DNA from: Methylocystis parvus OBBP | GTDB lineage: Bacteria > Pseudomonadota > Alphaproteobacteria > Rhizobiales > Beijerinckiaceae | Direction: 5' to 3' | DNA: 64,000 nt | NCBI RefSeq assembly: GCF_027571405.1 | Contig: NZ_CP092968.1 | Location: forward strand, 3,060,001-3,124,000 | Shown: in pieces, positions 17,351-24,728 of the stretch | Numbering within the stretch: position 1 is the first letter of the stretch | Layout of the letters: each line of letters starts with the position of its first letter | Notes under the pieces: model-generated | Seen by the model: only the letters and a program-made list of their open reading frames with translations | Told to the model about the DNA's origin: nothing | Databases searched by the model: none | Translations under genes and position numbers: made by a program

Positions 17351-17468
17351 GCTCTCTCTTGGCATTCTTGCGACGCCTTTAACGCGATGTTTACTCGCAC
17401 AACTGGTAGCGCAGCGCCGTCGCCGCCGTCAACGGCGCGCTCGCGTGCGGCGCGAAATCGCTTTTTAA

Positions 17469-18659
17469 TCAACCCGTAAGAGCCGCGACGCCGGGAAGCG
17501 TCTTGCCTTCCAGCCATTCCAGAAAGGCGCCGCCGGCCGTGGAGACATAGGAGAATTCCTGGCCGGCATGGGCCTGATTGAGCGCCGCGACCGTGTCGCC
17601 GCCGCCCGCGACCGAGAGCAGTTTCCCTTCGACCGTGAGGCGCGCCGCCGTCTGCGCGACGGCGTTGGTGCCCTCGTCAAAGGGAGGCAATTCAAAGGCG
17701 CCGAAAGGCCCGTTCCAGACCAGGGTCTTGCACTGAGCGAGCAGGCTTTCCACCTGGGCGACCGATTTCGGCCCCACGTCGAGGATCATGTCGTCCGCGC
17801 CGACATGATCGACCGAAACGATGTGGGAGGGCGCATGCGCTTCGAATTTCTGCGCGACAGTGGCGTCGACCGGCAGAACCACCGTGCAATTGGCGGTTTT
17901 CGCCTTTTCCAGAATGTCGCGCGCCGTGCCGGCGAGATCGTGCTCGCAAAGCGACTTGCCGACCGGTTTGCCCTGCGCGGCGAGGAAGGTGTTGGCCATG
18001 CCGCCGCCAATGACGAGATAATCGACCTTGGCGACGAGATTGCCGAGCAATTCCAGCTTGGTCGAAACCTTGGCGCCGCCGACGACCGCCATCACCGGGC
18101 GCGCGGGATTTGTGAGCGCCGAGCCGAGCGCCTCCAGCTCCGCCTGCATGGTGCGGCCGGCGAAGGCGGGCAGCCTTCTCGCGATCGCCTCAGTCGTGGC
18201 GTGGGCGCGATGCGCCGCCGAGAAGGCGTCATGGACGAAAATGTCGCCGAGCTTCGCCACTTCGTCGACAAAGGCCGGATCGTTCTTTTCCTCGCCCTTG
18301 TGGAAACGCGTGTTTTCGAGCAGCGCGACGTCGCCGTCCTTCATGGCGGCGATGACGGCTTCGGCGGGCGCGCCCACGCAATCCTCGGCGAAGGCGACCT
18401 TGCGCTTGAGATGATGCTCCAGCGTCGGCAGCACATGGCGCAGCGAATCCTCCTCGACGCGCTGGCCCTTCGGCCGGCCGTAATGCGAGAGCAGGACCAC
18501 CTTGCCGCCCTTCTCCGAAATCTCGTTGATCGTCGGCAGGATGCGCTCAATGCGCGTCGCGTCCGTGACGCGGCCTTCCTCCATCGGCACATTGAGATCG
18601 ACGCGCAGGAGAACGCGTTTGCCTTTGACGTCGACGTCGTCGAGGGTCTTGAAGGTCAT
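17469..18659 (-). CDS. pgk: Phosphoglycerate kinase
   Basis: Pgk transfers phosphate between 1,3-bisphosphoglycerate and ADP in glycolysis and the reverse in gluconeogenesis. The ATG at 18659 gives [25 protein letters not shown], the family N-terminus, and 396 residues. [52 protein letters not shown] and [12 protein letters not shown] are the expected nucleotide and hinge blocks. It is the last glycolytic gene in a gap - zinc ribbon - coiled coil - pgk order; the coiled-coil gene ends close upstream. Confidence 0.97.
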   Translation of the reverse strand: MTFKTLDDVDVKGKRVLLRVDLNVPMEEGRVTDATRIERILPTINEISEKGGKVVLLSHYGRPKGQRVEEDSLRHVLPTLEHHLKRKVAFAEDCVGAPAEAVIAAMKDGDVALLENTRFHKGEEKNDPAFVDEVAKLGDIFVHDAFSAAHRAHATTEAIARRLPAFAGRTMQAELEALGSALTNPARPVMAVVGGAKVSTKLELLGNLVAKVDYLVIGGGMANTFLAAQGKPVGKSLCEHDLAGTARDILEKAKTANCTVVLPVDATVAQKFEAHAPSHIVSVDHVGADDMILDVGPKSVAQVESLLAQCKTLVWNGPFGAFELPPFDEGTNAVAQTAARLTVEGKLLSVAGGGDTVAALNQAHAGQEFSYVSTAGGAFLEWLEGKTLPGVAALTG

Positions 18660-18664
18660 TTGTC

Positions 18665-19005
18665 TCACTTCTTGAGATAGTTCATTGCGAAGATAAGGAT
18701 GCCGGAGCCCATGTTGTGAAGACGATGCCGAGCATTGTCCATGTCGTGGGGAGCGAGGAGAAACGCGCCTCCACCCCTGCAACTTTGCCTTTCAGCTCGG
18801 CAAGATCCGCATTCGTCTTGTGAAGGTCGTGTTGCTTCGCGCCTGTCAGGGCTATTTCGGTTATCTTGGGCTCAAGCCGCATGAGGATCGCTTCGATCCT
18901 GTCGACCTTTTCTTCGAGTCTGACGACGCGTTGCTCAAGCATCGGATCCTCCGCGCCGCCGCCATCGCTCTTGCCGCCGGGAATGAGGTCGAACTTAGAG
19001 GCCAT
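18665..19005 (-). CDS. Small coiled-coil protein with C-terminal anchor, apparently frameshifted
   Basis: The protein starts [17 protein letters not shown] (ATG 19005) and has a heptad-rich helix ([26 protein letters not shown]...). As read, it stops at 18682 with a non-hydrophobic tail, WAPASLSSQ. Changing frame near 18712 (as if one base were missing in ACAACATGG) gives [15 protein letters not shown] and a stop at 18665, completing a natural transmembrane helix with the preceding MLGIVFT. I therefore annotate the longer extent and suspect either a sequencing error or a recent mutation. The start overlaps the zinc-ribbon gene by 11 bases. Function unknown. Confidence 0.6.
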
Positions 19006-19348
19006 TTTCGCCTTCCGGAACGGCTTTGGCAGTAAAATCTCCAAGAATACTTAAAGCGTGCGACTCGACCATGCCGCAGCGCTTACAGATCAAGTCCACG
19101 GTCTCAATCGCAGGGCCGCCATGGCGATGCAATCGCGACGCCGCAGGAATTTCGTTGCGCCCCTGATAGACATATTCGACAGGGCCCGCGAGGTAGAAAC
19201 TCTCGTGACCGCATCGCAGGCAGCGAATGTCCGCGAAAGCGCTTTCAAGGGCGCGCCCAAGTTTTGTAAGCGCATTTTCTCCGGGAGGCGTCTCGATGTC
19301 GGACGCCTCCCCGGACTTTGGTGAAGAGCCTGTGTCTCGGGCTGTCAA
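18995..19348 (-). CDS. Small zinc-ribbon-like protein
   Basis: The 117-residue protein contains two CxxC pairs, CLRCGHE (about residue 43) and CKRCGMVE (about residue 88), spaced as in a zinc ribbon. The start codon is TTG at 19348, supported by GAGGAG eight bases upstream. It begins 22 bases after gap stops and overlaps the following coiled-coil gene, so it is part of the glycolytic operon. I do not recognise a named family; a role in nucleic-acid or metal binding is only suggested by the cysteines. Confidence 0.75.
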   Translation of the reverse strand: MTARDTGSSPKSGEASDIETPPGENALTKLGRALESAFADIRCLRCGHESFYLAGPVEYVYQGRNEIPAASRLHRHGGPAIETVDLICKRCGMVESHALSILGDFTAKAVPEGENGL

Positions 19349-19370
19349 ATCAGGCTCCTCAATATCTTCT

Positions 19371-20378
19371 TCAGATCAACGAGCCGATCAGCGCCGCCGT
19401 ATCCGTCATGCGGCCTGAAAAGCCCCATTCATTATCGTACCACGACAGGATCGAGACGAGATTGCCGTCCATCACCTTAGTCTGATCGAGATGGAAGGTC
19501 GACGAGGCCGGGCAGTGGTTGAAGTCGATGGAGACGAGCTTCTCGTTCGTATAGGCCAGCACGCCCTTCATCGGGCCGTCGGCCGCCGCCTTGATCGCCG
19601 CATGGATCTCGTCCTTGGTCGTCGGACGCTTGGCGATGAATTTCAGGTCCACGGCCGAGACGTTCGGCGTCGGCACGCGGATGGCGTAGCCGTCGAGCTT
19701 GCCGTTCAGTTCGGGCAGCACGAGGCCCACCGCCTTGGCGGCGCCCGTCGAGGTCGGGATCATGGACAGCGCCGCGGCGCGGGCGCGGTAGAGGTCCTTG
19801 TGGAAAGTGTCGAGCGTCGGCTGGTCGCCCGTATAGGAGTGGATCGTCGTCATGATCCCCTTCTCGATGCCGATGGCGTCGTTGAGGACCTTCGCCACCG
19901 GCGCGAGACAGTTCGTCGTGCAGGAGGCGTTGGAGACGATCAGGTGATCCTTCGTGAGCTTGTCGTGATTGACGCCGTAGACGATCGTGAGGTCCGCGCC
20001 GTCGCCGGGGGCGGAGACGAGCACGCGCTTGGCCCCGGCGTCGAGCAGCAGCTTCGCCTTGTCGCGCGCCGTGAAGAGGCCGGTGCACTCCAGCGCGACG
20101 TCGACGCCCAGCTCCTTATAGGGCAGCTCGGCGGGATTCTTGATGGCGGTGACCTTGATCTTGCCGCGGCCCACGTCGATCGTGTCGCCGTCGACCGTCA
20201 CTTCCTGCGGGAAGCGGCCATGGACCGAGTCGTAGCGCAGCAGATGGGCGTTGGTCTCGACCGGGCCCAGATCGTTGATGGCGACGACCTCGAGATCGGT
20301 GCGGCCGGATTCGACGATGAAACGGAGGATGTTGCGGCCGATACGCCCGAAGCCGTTAATGGCCACTCTGACGGTCAT
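19371..20378 (-). CDS. gap: Glyceraldehyde-3-phosphate dehydrogenase, type I
   Basis: The enzyme oxidises and phosphorylates glyceraldehyde 3-phosphate with NAD(P). [10 protein letters not shown] at the N-terminus is the nucleotide-binding start, [16 protein letters not shown] holds the catalytic cysteine, and [25 protein letters not shown] and [12 protein letters not shown] complete the family pattern. The protein has 335 residues. It heads a minus-strand operon that ends with pgk. A promoter candidate lies about 100 bases upstream. Confidence 0.97.
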   Translation of the reverse strand: MTVRVAINGFGRIGRNILRFIVESGRTDLEVVAINDLGPVETNAHLLRYDSVHGRFPQEVTVDGDTIDVGRGKIKVTAIKNPAELPYKELGVDVALECTGLFTARDKAKLLLDAGAKRVLVSAPGDGADLTIVYGVNHDKLTKDHLIVSNASCTTNCLAPVAKVLNDAIGIEKGIMTTIHSYTGDQPTLDTFHKDLYRARAAALSMIPTSTGAAKAVGLVLPELNGKLDGYAIRVPTPNVSAVDLKFIAKRPTTKDEIHAAIKAAADGPMKGVLAYTNEKLVSIDFNHCPASSTFHLDQTKVMDGNLVSILSWYDNEWGFSGRMTDTAALIGSLI

Positions 20379-20478
20379 TTGGAATTTCTCCTTGTCGCCG
20401 ACAGCCTTGCGAGCGCGGCTTCTGTCTCCCGGCGGCGCCTGCGCGCCGCGCGCCGGATGCTGGTGTCGAGGCGAGGGT

Positions 20479-20506
20479 TGAATAGCACCTCGCGCCCCCC
20501 TGTCAA
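20479..20506 (-). promoter_or_regulatory. Candidate sigma-70-type promoter for gap
   Basis: On the minus strand a perfect TTGACA (20506-20501) is followed after 16 bases by TATTCA (20484-20479). Transcription would start near 20472, leaving a leader of about 95 bases before the gap ATG. The -10 match is only fair. Confidence 0.45.
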
Positions 20507-20653
20507 CGCGTCGCGCCGCCGCGATGCCGCCGGGGGAGAAAGCGGCCGGGACGCCTTGGGATTTGCCCGATTCATGCTACCAACGCGTTACGGCGAATCG
20601 GCGCGAGCCCGCCGCAACCTTTTCCGCCGTGAGAAATAGGGCGCCGCCCGGCG

Positions 20654-20977
20654 ATGACACATCCAGAGAAGCCCGCCGACCGGTCCGCCGATAAGCTCGA
20701 CGCGGCGCTTTCCCGCTTGAAATCGTCGCTGGACCTTCTGGAGCGCACCGTCGCCCTGAAGCTCGAGGACGACCTTTCCAGCGCGGAGCTGGAGGAAGAA
20801 CTCGCCATCATGCAGGACGATCGGGGACGCCTCGCGCTTGATCTCGACGCGGCGCTCGCGCGGGTCAGCGCGCTGGAGAAGGCGCGCGACGAGGTGCTGC
20901 GCCGGCTCGACGGGGCGGGCGCCGGGGTCGCCGCGGCGCTCGGGGCGGCGGTCTCGGCCGTGCGGCGGGCGGAGTAG
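20654..20977 (+). CDS. DUF4164 coiled-coil protein
   Basis: A 107-residue, almost wholly helical protein with heptad repeats (LDAALSRLKSSLDLLERTV, LEDDLSSAELEEEL, LDAALARVSALEKARDEVL). DUF4164 proteins are found directly upstream of zapA in alphaproteobacteria, as here (three bases apart), which suggests a link to the division ring. No enzyme motif is visible. Confidence 0.82.
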   Translation: MTHPEKPADRSADKLDAALSRLKSSLDLLERTVALKLEDDLSSAELEEELAIMQDDRGRLALDLDAALARVSALEKARDEVLRRLDGAGAGVAAALGAAVSAVRRAE

Positions 20978-20980
20978 CCA

Positions 20981-21364
20981 ATGGCCGCCGTCATCGTCTC
21001 CATCGCCGGGCGCACCTATCGCCTCTCCTGCGACGACGGCGAGGAGCCGCGCCTCGAACAGCTCGCCCGCTATGTCGAGAGCAAGATCCTGTCGATGAAG
21101 GATGGCTTCAAGGAGATCGGCGAGCAGCGCATCGTGGTGATGGCGGCGCTCGCCATCGCGGATGAGGCCACCGACGCGCGCGGCAAGGCGCAGGCCATGG
21201 AGATGGACATCGCGGCCTTGCGCGCGGAGCTGGACTCGGTGAAGAAGGCGGCGGCGGCGCTGGAGGAGCGCGTATCCGGCGCCGTCGAGGACGCCGCGCG
21301 GCGGATCGAGCAGCTCAATACGGAATTGCAGAAGCCGTCGGTTAAGGACGACTTTCCGGTTTAG
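20981..21364 (+). CDS. zapA: Cell division protein ZapA
   Basis: ZapA binds FtsZ and bundles its filaments at midcell. The 127-residue protein has the N-terminal beta-strand region IAGRTYRLSCDDGEEPRLEQLARYVESKI, the conserved GEQRIVVMAALAIADE helix and a long C-terminal coiled coil. Its start follows the DUF4164 stop by three bases, so both are likely translated together. Confidence 0.93.
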   Translation: MAAVIVSIAGRTYRLSCDDGEEPRLEQLARYVESKILSMKDGFKEIGEQRIVVMAALAIADEATDARGKAQAMEMDIAALRAELDSVKKAAAALEERVSGAVEDAARRIEQLNTELQKPSVKDDFPV

Positions 21365-21398
21365 GGACGGCGGCCGGAAACGACAGCGCCAGCCCAGC

Positions 21399-21509
21399 CG
21401 TCATTGCGAGCATTTTCTCGAAGTCGGGTAGCCTGACTTCGAGAAAGCGCGAAGCGATCCGGAGCGTCGTCGCGGCCCTGGATGGCTTCGCTTCGCTCGC
21501 AATGACGGG
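21399..21509. repeat. Palindromic intergenic repeat, family 1, copy D
   Basis: The ends CCGTCATTGCGAG and CTCGCAATGACGG are inverted. The inner part, CTCGAAGTCGGGTA...TGACTTCGAG, is the same insert seen in copy A. It lies between the zapA end and the end of the convergent secreted-protein gene. Confidence 0.78.
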
Positions 21510-21528
21510 GTTATCCTTTTTACAGGCG

Positions 21529-22095
21529 TTACTTCCCCCAATTCTCGACGCTCGCGTCGCGCTTCGCTTTCTGAAGGTCGTCCGCATAGGTCGAATATTG
21601 GTGGTTGAGCTTTTCCGCCGTCATCGCGACGCCGCCATCGGACATGATGGCGATCTTCATCTGCTCGGTCGCCATGCGCTCCAGCTCGTTGATCCACTGG
21701 TTCACATTGCCGAGCAGCTTGTCCTTGCGCGCTTTCTGGACCGCGTGGTCGGGCGACGTGTCCGTCGCGAGGGCGATTTCCGCCTTTGTGTCCTCGACCA
21801 GCTTGTCGATGTCCTTGGCTTTCGCCTCGGCGGCGGCGGCCTGGTCGGGCGCGTCGGCCTTGGCTTTTTCGAGCGCGGCGTCCGCCTCCTTCCTGGCTTT
21901 CTCCAGATTGTCGAGGCCGTTCTTCAGCCAGCTCGACTGGATGGAGAGAAGCGAGTCGCGGGCGACGCCGTTGAGGTTGAAGCCGTTGGGGATCGGGAAA
22001 TAGGGGCCGAGTTTGGCGGCCTCAGCTGGCGCGGCGAGGCTGGCGGCGCCGGCGACAAAGGTCGCGGCGAGCGCCGCACGGAGGTTGCGGAACAT
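21529..22095 (-). CDS. Exported helical protein of unknown function
   Basis: The ATG at 22095 begins a signal peptide, MFRNLRAALAATFVAGAASLAAPAEA, followed by a mature region of about 160 residues. This region is rich in Ala, Lys and Asp and strongly helical (LEKARKEADAALEKAKADA..., AEAKAKDIDKLVEDTKAEI). The start of the mature part, KLGPYFPIPNGFNLNGVARDSLLSIQ, looks conserved in style but I cannot name the family. It is divergent from the thi operon and convergent with zapA. Confidence 0.75.
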   Translation of the reverse strand: MFRNLRAALAATFVAGAASLAAPAEAAKLGPYFPIPNGFNLNGVARDSLLSIQSSWLKNGLDNLEKARKEADAALEKAKADAPDQAAAAEAKAKDIDKLVEDTKAEIALATDTSPDHAVQKARKDKLLGNVNQWINELERMATEQMKIAIMSDGGVAMTAEKLNHQYSTYADDLQKAKRDASVENWGK

Positions 22096-22227
22096 GGATT
22101 TCTCTCCCGGATAGGCGCGACATTTTGTTTTTGCGCGCATTGTCGTTGGCGTGAAAGTGGGCCATCGCCGCCTGCGTTGCAAGCCTTCATCCCGCCACAC
22201 AACCGTCATTCGCCGCCGCCGCGGCGC

Positions 22228-22257
22228 TTGACGCGGATAGGGCTTTCGCGCGATTCT
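22228..22257 (+). promoter_or_regulatory. Candidate promoter for the thi operon
   Basis: TTGACG at 22228-22233 is followed after 18 bases by GATTCT at 22252-22257, placing transcription start near 22264, directly before the TPP riboswitch. The -35 is close to consensus, the -10 less so. Confidence 0.4.
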
Positions 22258-22267
22258 CGAAAGCGCC

Positions 22268-22373
22268 GGGGGAGCCTCGCCAAGAGGCTGAGAGGCTGCT
22301 GGGGGCGTCGCGGGACGCCGAGCGCGGCGACCCTTCGAACCTGATCCAGTTCCGATGCTGGCGGAGGGATGGT
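22268..22373 (+). promoter_or_regulatory. TPP riboswitch (THI element)
   Basis: The conserved TPP-aptamer blocks appear in order: CGGGGGAGCC, GGCTGAGAGG, a variable hairpin, then CGACCCTTCGAACCTGATCC and GCTGGCGGAGGGATGGTG. Binding of thiamine pyrophosphate represses downstream thiamine genes, which fits thiO starting 28 bases later. The short distance to the start suggests control of translation rather than a terminator; no terminator hairpin is visible. Confidence 0.95.
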
Positions 22374-22400
22374 GAGATATCTTCTTTACAGGGGCGGACC

Positions 22401-23411
22401 TTGCTCGCGCGCGTGATCGGGGCGGGCGTCGCCGGGCTCTGCGCGGCCTATGCGCTGGCGCGCGCCGGGGCGGCGGTCGAGCTTGTCGAGCGCGCCGCCG
22501 CGCCGGGCCAGGGCTGCTCGCGCTACGCCGGCGGGATGATCGCGCCCTGGTGCGAATTGGAGAGCGCCGAACCGCTCGTCGCGACGCTCGGGCAGGAGGC
22601 GCTCGACTTCTGGACGCGGGAGGTTCCCGTGGCGAGCGTCGCCGGCAGCCTCGTCGTCCCCGCTCCGCGGGAACGGGCGGAGCTCTCCGATTTTTCTCGC
22701 CGCACCGAGCGCTTCGAGCGGCTCGACGGCGCCGGCGTCGCCAGGCTGGAGCCGGGCCTCGCCGGGCGTTTCGACGAGGCGCTTTACTTCCCGCAGGAGG
22801 CGCATCTCGATCCGCGCGCCGCCCTGCAGTCCCTCGCCGACCGGCTCGCCGCGCTGCCCGGCGTTGCGCGGCATTTCGGCGCGGAGCCGGGCAGTCTGGC
22901 GTCCGTCCCCGACTGGACGATCGACTGCCGCGGCTTCGCCGCGCGGGACGCGATTCCGAAACTGCGCGGCGTCAAAGGCGAAATGCTCATCCTGCGCAGC
23001 GAGGAGATTTCGCTTTCCCGCCCCATCCGGATGCTGCATCCGCGCCGGCCGGTCTATGTCGTGCCGCGCGGGAACGGGCTCTTCATGGTTGGCGCGACGA
23101 TGATCGAAAATGAGGAGCGCGCGCGGGTCACGGCGCGCTCCGTGGTGGAGCTGGTCAATTCCGCCTTTGCGATTCATCCCGCTTTCGCCGAAGCCGAGAT
23201 CGTGGAGTCGGGTTCGGATGTCCGCCCCGCTTTTCCCGACAATCTGCCGCGTCTTATCCAGCGGGGCCGGACGATCTATATCAACGGTCTCTACCGGCAT
23301 GGTTTCCTGCTTGCCCCGGCGCTGGCGCGGCGGGCCGCCGAGGTCGTCCTCGGCGGCGCCTACTTCCCGGAGGTCATGGATGCGCATTCAGGTGAACGGG
23401 CGACCGCGTGA
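22401..23411 (+). CDS. thiO: Glycine oxidase ThiO (FAD-dependent)
   Basis: ThiO oxidises glycine to iminoglycine, the amine donor for the thiazole ring of thiamine in aerobes. The N-terminal Rossmann motif VIGAGVAGLCAAYALARAGA and the closing segment YINGLYRHGFLLAPALARR are typical of the DAO-type family. The start is TTG at 22401; a GTG four codons later would also work. The protein has about 336 residues. It is the first gene under the TPP riboswitch and overlaps thiS. Confidence 0.94.
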   Translation: MLARVIGAGVAGLCAAYALARAGAAVELVERAAAPGQGCSRYAGGMIAPWCELESAEPLVATLGQEALDFWTREVPVASVAGSLVVPAPRERAELSDFSRRTERFERLDGAGVARLEPGLAGRFDEALYFPQEAHLDPRAALQSLADRLAALPGVARHFGAEPGSLASVPDWTIDCRGFAARDAIPKLRGVKGEMLILRSEEISLSRPIRMLHPRRPVYVVPRGNGLFMVGATMIENEERARVTARSVVELVNSAFAIHPAFAEAEIVESGSDVRPAFPDNLPRLIQRGRTIYINGLYRHGFLLAPALARRAAEVVLGGAYFPEVMDAHSGERATA

Positions 23412-23577
23412 CGTGGAATCCTCCACGCTGGAGGCTCTCCTGCGCGAGCTTGGCTATGAGGATCAAAAGGTCGGCACGGCGCTGAACCAGGAATTCGTGC
23501 GCGACAAGGATCGCAACACGACATTGCTGCAGGAAGGGGACGCCGTGGAGATCGTGACGCCGAGGCAGGGCGGATGA
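23380..23577 (+). CDS. thiS: Sulfur carrier protein ThiS
   Basis: ThiS is a ubiquitin-like carrier whose C-terminal glycine is thiocarboxylated and gives sulfur to the thiazole ring. The 65-residue product begins [14 protein letters not shown] and ends with the required Gly-Gly (PRQGG). The start lies inside the end of thiO, and the stop overlaps the thiG start by four bases, so the three genes are translationally coupled. Confidence 0.95.
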   Translation: MRIQVNGRPRDVESSTLEALLRELGYEDQKVGTALNQEFVRDKDRNTTLLQEGDAVEIVTPRQGG

Positions 23578-24383
23578 ACGCGCATCCTCAGGACCTCGCC
23601 GACCCGCTGACGCTTTACGGCGCGGCCTTGCGTTCGCGTCTCCTGCTCGGCACGGCGCGCTATCCCTCGCCCGCGATCCTCGGGGAGTCGATCCGCGCGT
23701 CCGGCTGCGAGATCGCGACCGTCTCGCTGCGGCGCGAGGCTGGCGGCTCCCGGGCGGGCGAAAGCTTCTGGAGCCTCGTGCGCGAGACAAGCGTGCGCGT
23801 CCTGCCCAACACCGCGGGATGCCGCACGGCGAAAGAGGCGATCGCGACGGCGCAGATGGCGCGCGAGGTCTTCGATACGGACTGGATCAAGCTTGAAGTG
23901 ATCGGCGAAGAAGACACGCTTCAGCCTGACGTCTTCGGCCTCGTCGAGGCGGCGAAAGCGCTTTGCTCCGACGGCTTCAAGGTCTTTCCCTATACGACCG
24001 ACGATCTCGTCGTCGCCGAGCGGCTGCTCGACGCCGGCTGCAAGCTGCTCATGCCCTGGGCGGCGCCGATCGGCTCGGGGCGCGGCGTCAACAACGCCTT
24101 CGCGCTGCGCGCGCTGCGGGCGCATTTCCCCGAGGTTCCGCTCATTGTCGATGCGGGGCTCGGCGCGCCGTCGCACGCCGTCGCGGTGATGGAGATGGGC
24201 TATGACGCCGTGCTGCTGAACACGGCGGTGTCGCGCGCCGGCGCTCCGGTCGCCATGGCCCGCGCCTTCGGCCTCGCGGTCGAAGCGGGGCGGCTCGCTT
24301 TCCTCGCCAGGCCGATGTCGCCGCGCGACATGGCCGAGCCCTCGACGCCGTTGATCGGCCGGCCTTTCGGCGTGGATTTTTAA
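23574..24383 (+). CDS. thiG: Thiazole synthase ThiG
   Basis: ThiG joins deoxyxylulose 5-phosphate, ThiS-thiocarboxylate and iminoglycine into the thiazole phosphate. Family blocks include [34 protein letters not shown], the lysine region [46 protein letters not shown] and [11 protein letters not shown]. The protein has 269 residues. With thiO and thiS it makes up the aerobic thiazole branch. Confidence 0.97.
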   Translation: MNAHPQDLADPLTLYGAALRSRLLLGTARYPSPAILGESIRASGCEIATVSLRREAGGSRAGESFWSLVRETSVRVLPNTAGCRTAKEAIATAQMAREVFDTDWIKLEVIGEEDTLQPDVFGLVEAAKALCSDGFKVFPYTTDDLVVAERLLDAGCKLLMPWAAPIGSGRGVNNAFALRALRAHFPEVPLIVDAGLGAPSHAVAVMEMGYDAVLLNTAVSRAGAPVAMARAFGLAVEAGRLAFLARPMSPRDMAEPSTPLIGRPFGVDF

Positions 24384-24635
24384 TTCGGGGAGCGCGCCCG
24401 CATCGAGGTCGCTTTGGCTGGTCGCGACGGCCCCGCAGCGAACGAAGAGGGATTCGCGCGGCGTCCGCCCAGCGAAGGCGCCCTGACGGAAGAGGCCGAT
24501 AAGAAAATCCTCGACGACGCGGGTCATCCGCGACCAGAGCGGCGCGTCATTGGGTTCGAAGACCGTCCACGTAAGCGACTGCGTCAGGCTCGCTTCGATG
24601 CGCCGCGACCGTCGACGGCGGGCCCGCGCCTTCCA
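24384..24635 (-). pseudogene. Phage tail-sheath C-terminal fragment (relic)
   Basis: On the strand opposite to thi, the frame reads RRIEASLTQSLTWTVFEPND, then PLWSRMTRVVEDFLIGLF, RQGAFAGRTPRESLFVRCG and TSQSDLDAGAL. This is the order and wording of the C-terminal domain of contractile-tail sheath proteins (FI / gp18-like): an RR-x-IE-x-SL helix, the WxVFEPN motif, the FL-LxxxGAL segment, and FVRC before a D-x-G-x-L stretch. An in-frame TGA lies just upstream (near 24636). The similarity ends at about 24390, where the frame runs on without a stop into the antisense of thiG. Only some 75-80 residues of a protein normally several hundred long remain, so it is a remnant. Confidence 0.65.
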
Positions 24636-24728
24636 TCACACGCCTTCCGTCACGAATGTGGCGGGGAACTCTGTTGAATTCGACATGCGCCCCTCCCGCC
24701 TCTATTTCCCTCCGCGCGCGCCGCGTCT

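Noticed and set aside
21365..21530. 6S RNA gene, often found after zapA
   Set aside because: The interval is fully taken up by the palindromic repeat and a convergent gene end; I could not see a 6S-like long hairpin with central bubble.
24414..24677. Small plus-strand ORF between thiG and the ThiE-AmpD gene
   Set aside because: It shows no family and is opposite to the sheath-like frame, which has clear motif order.
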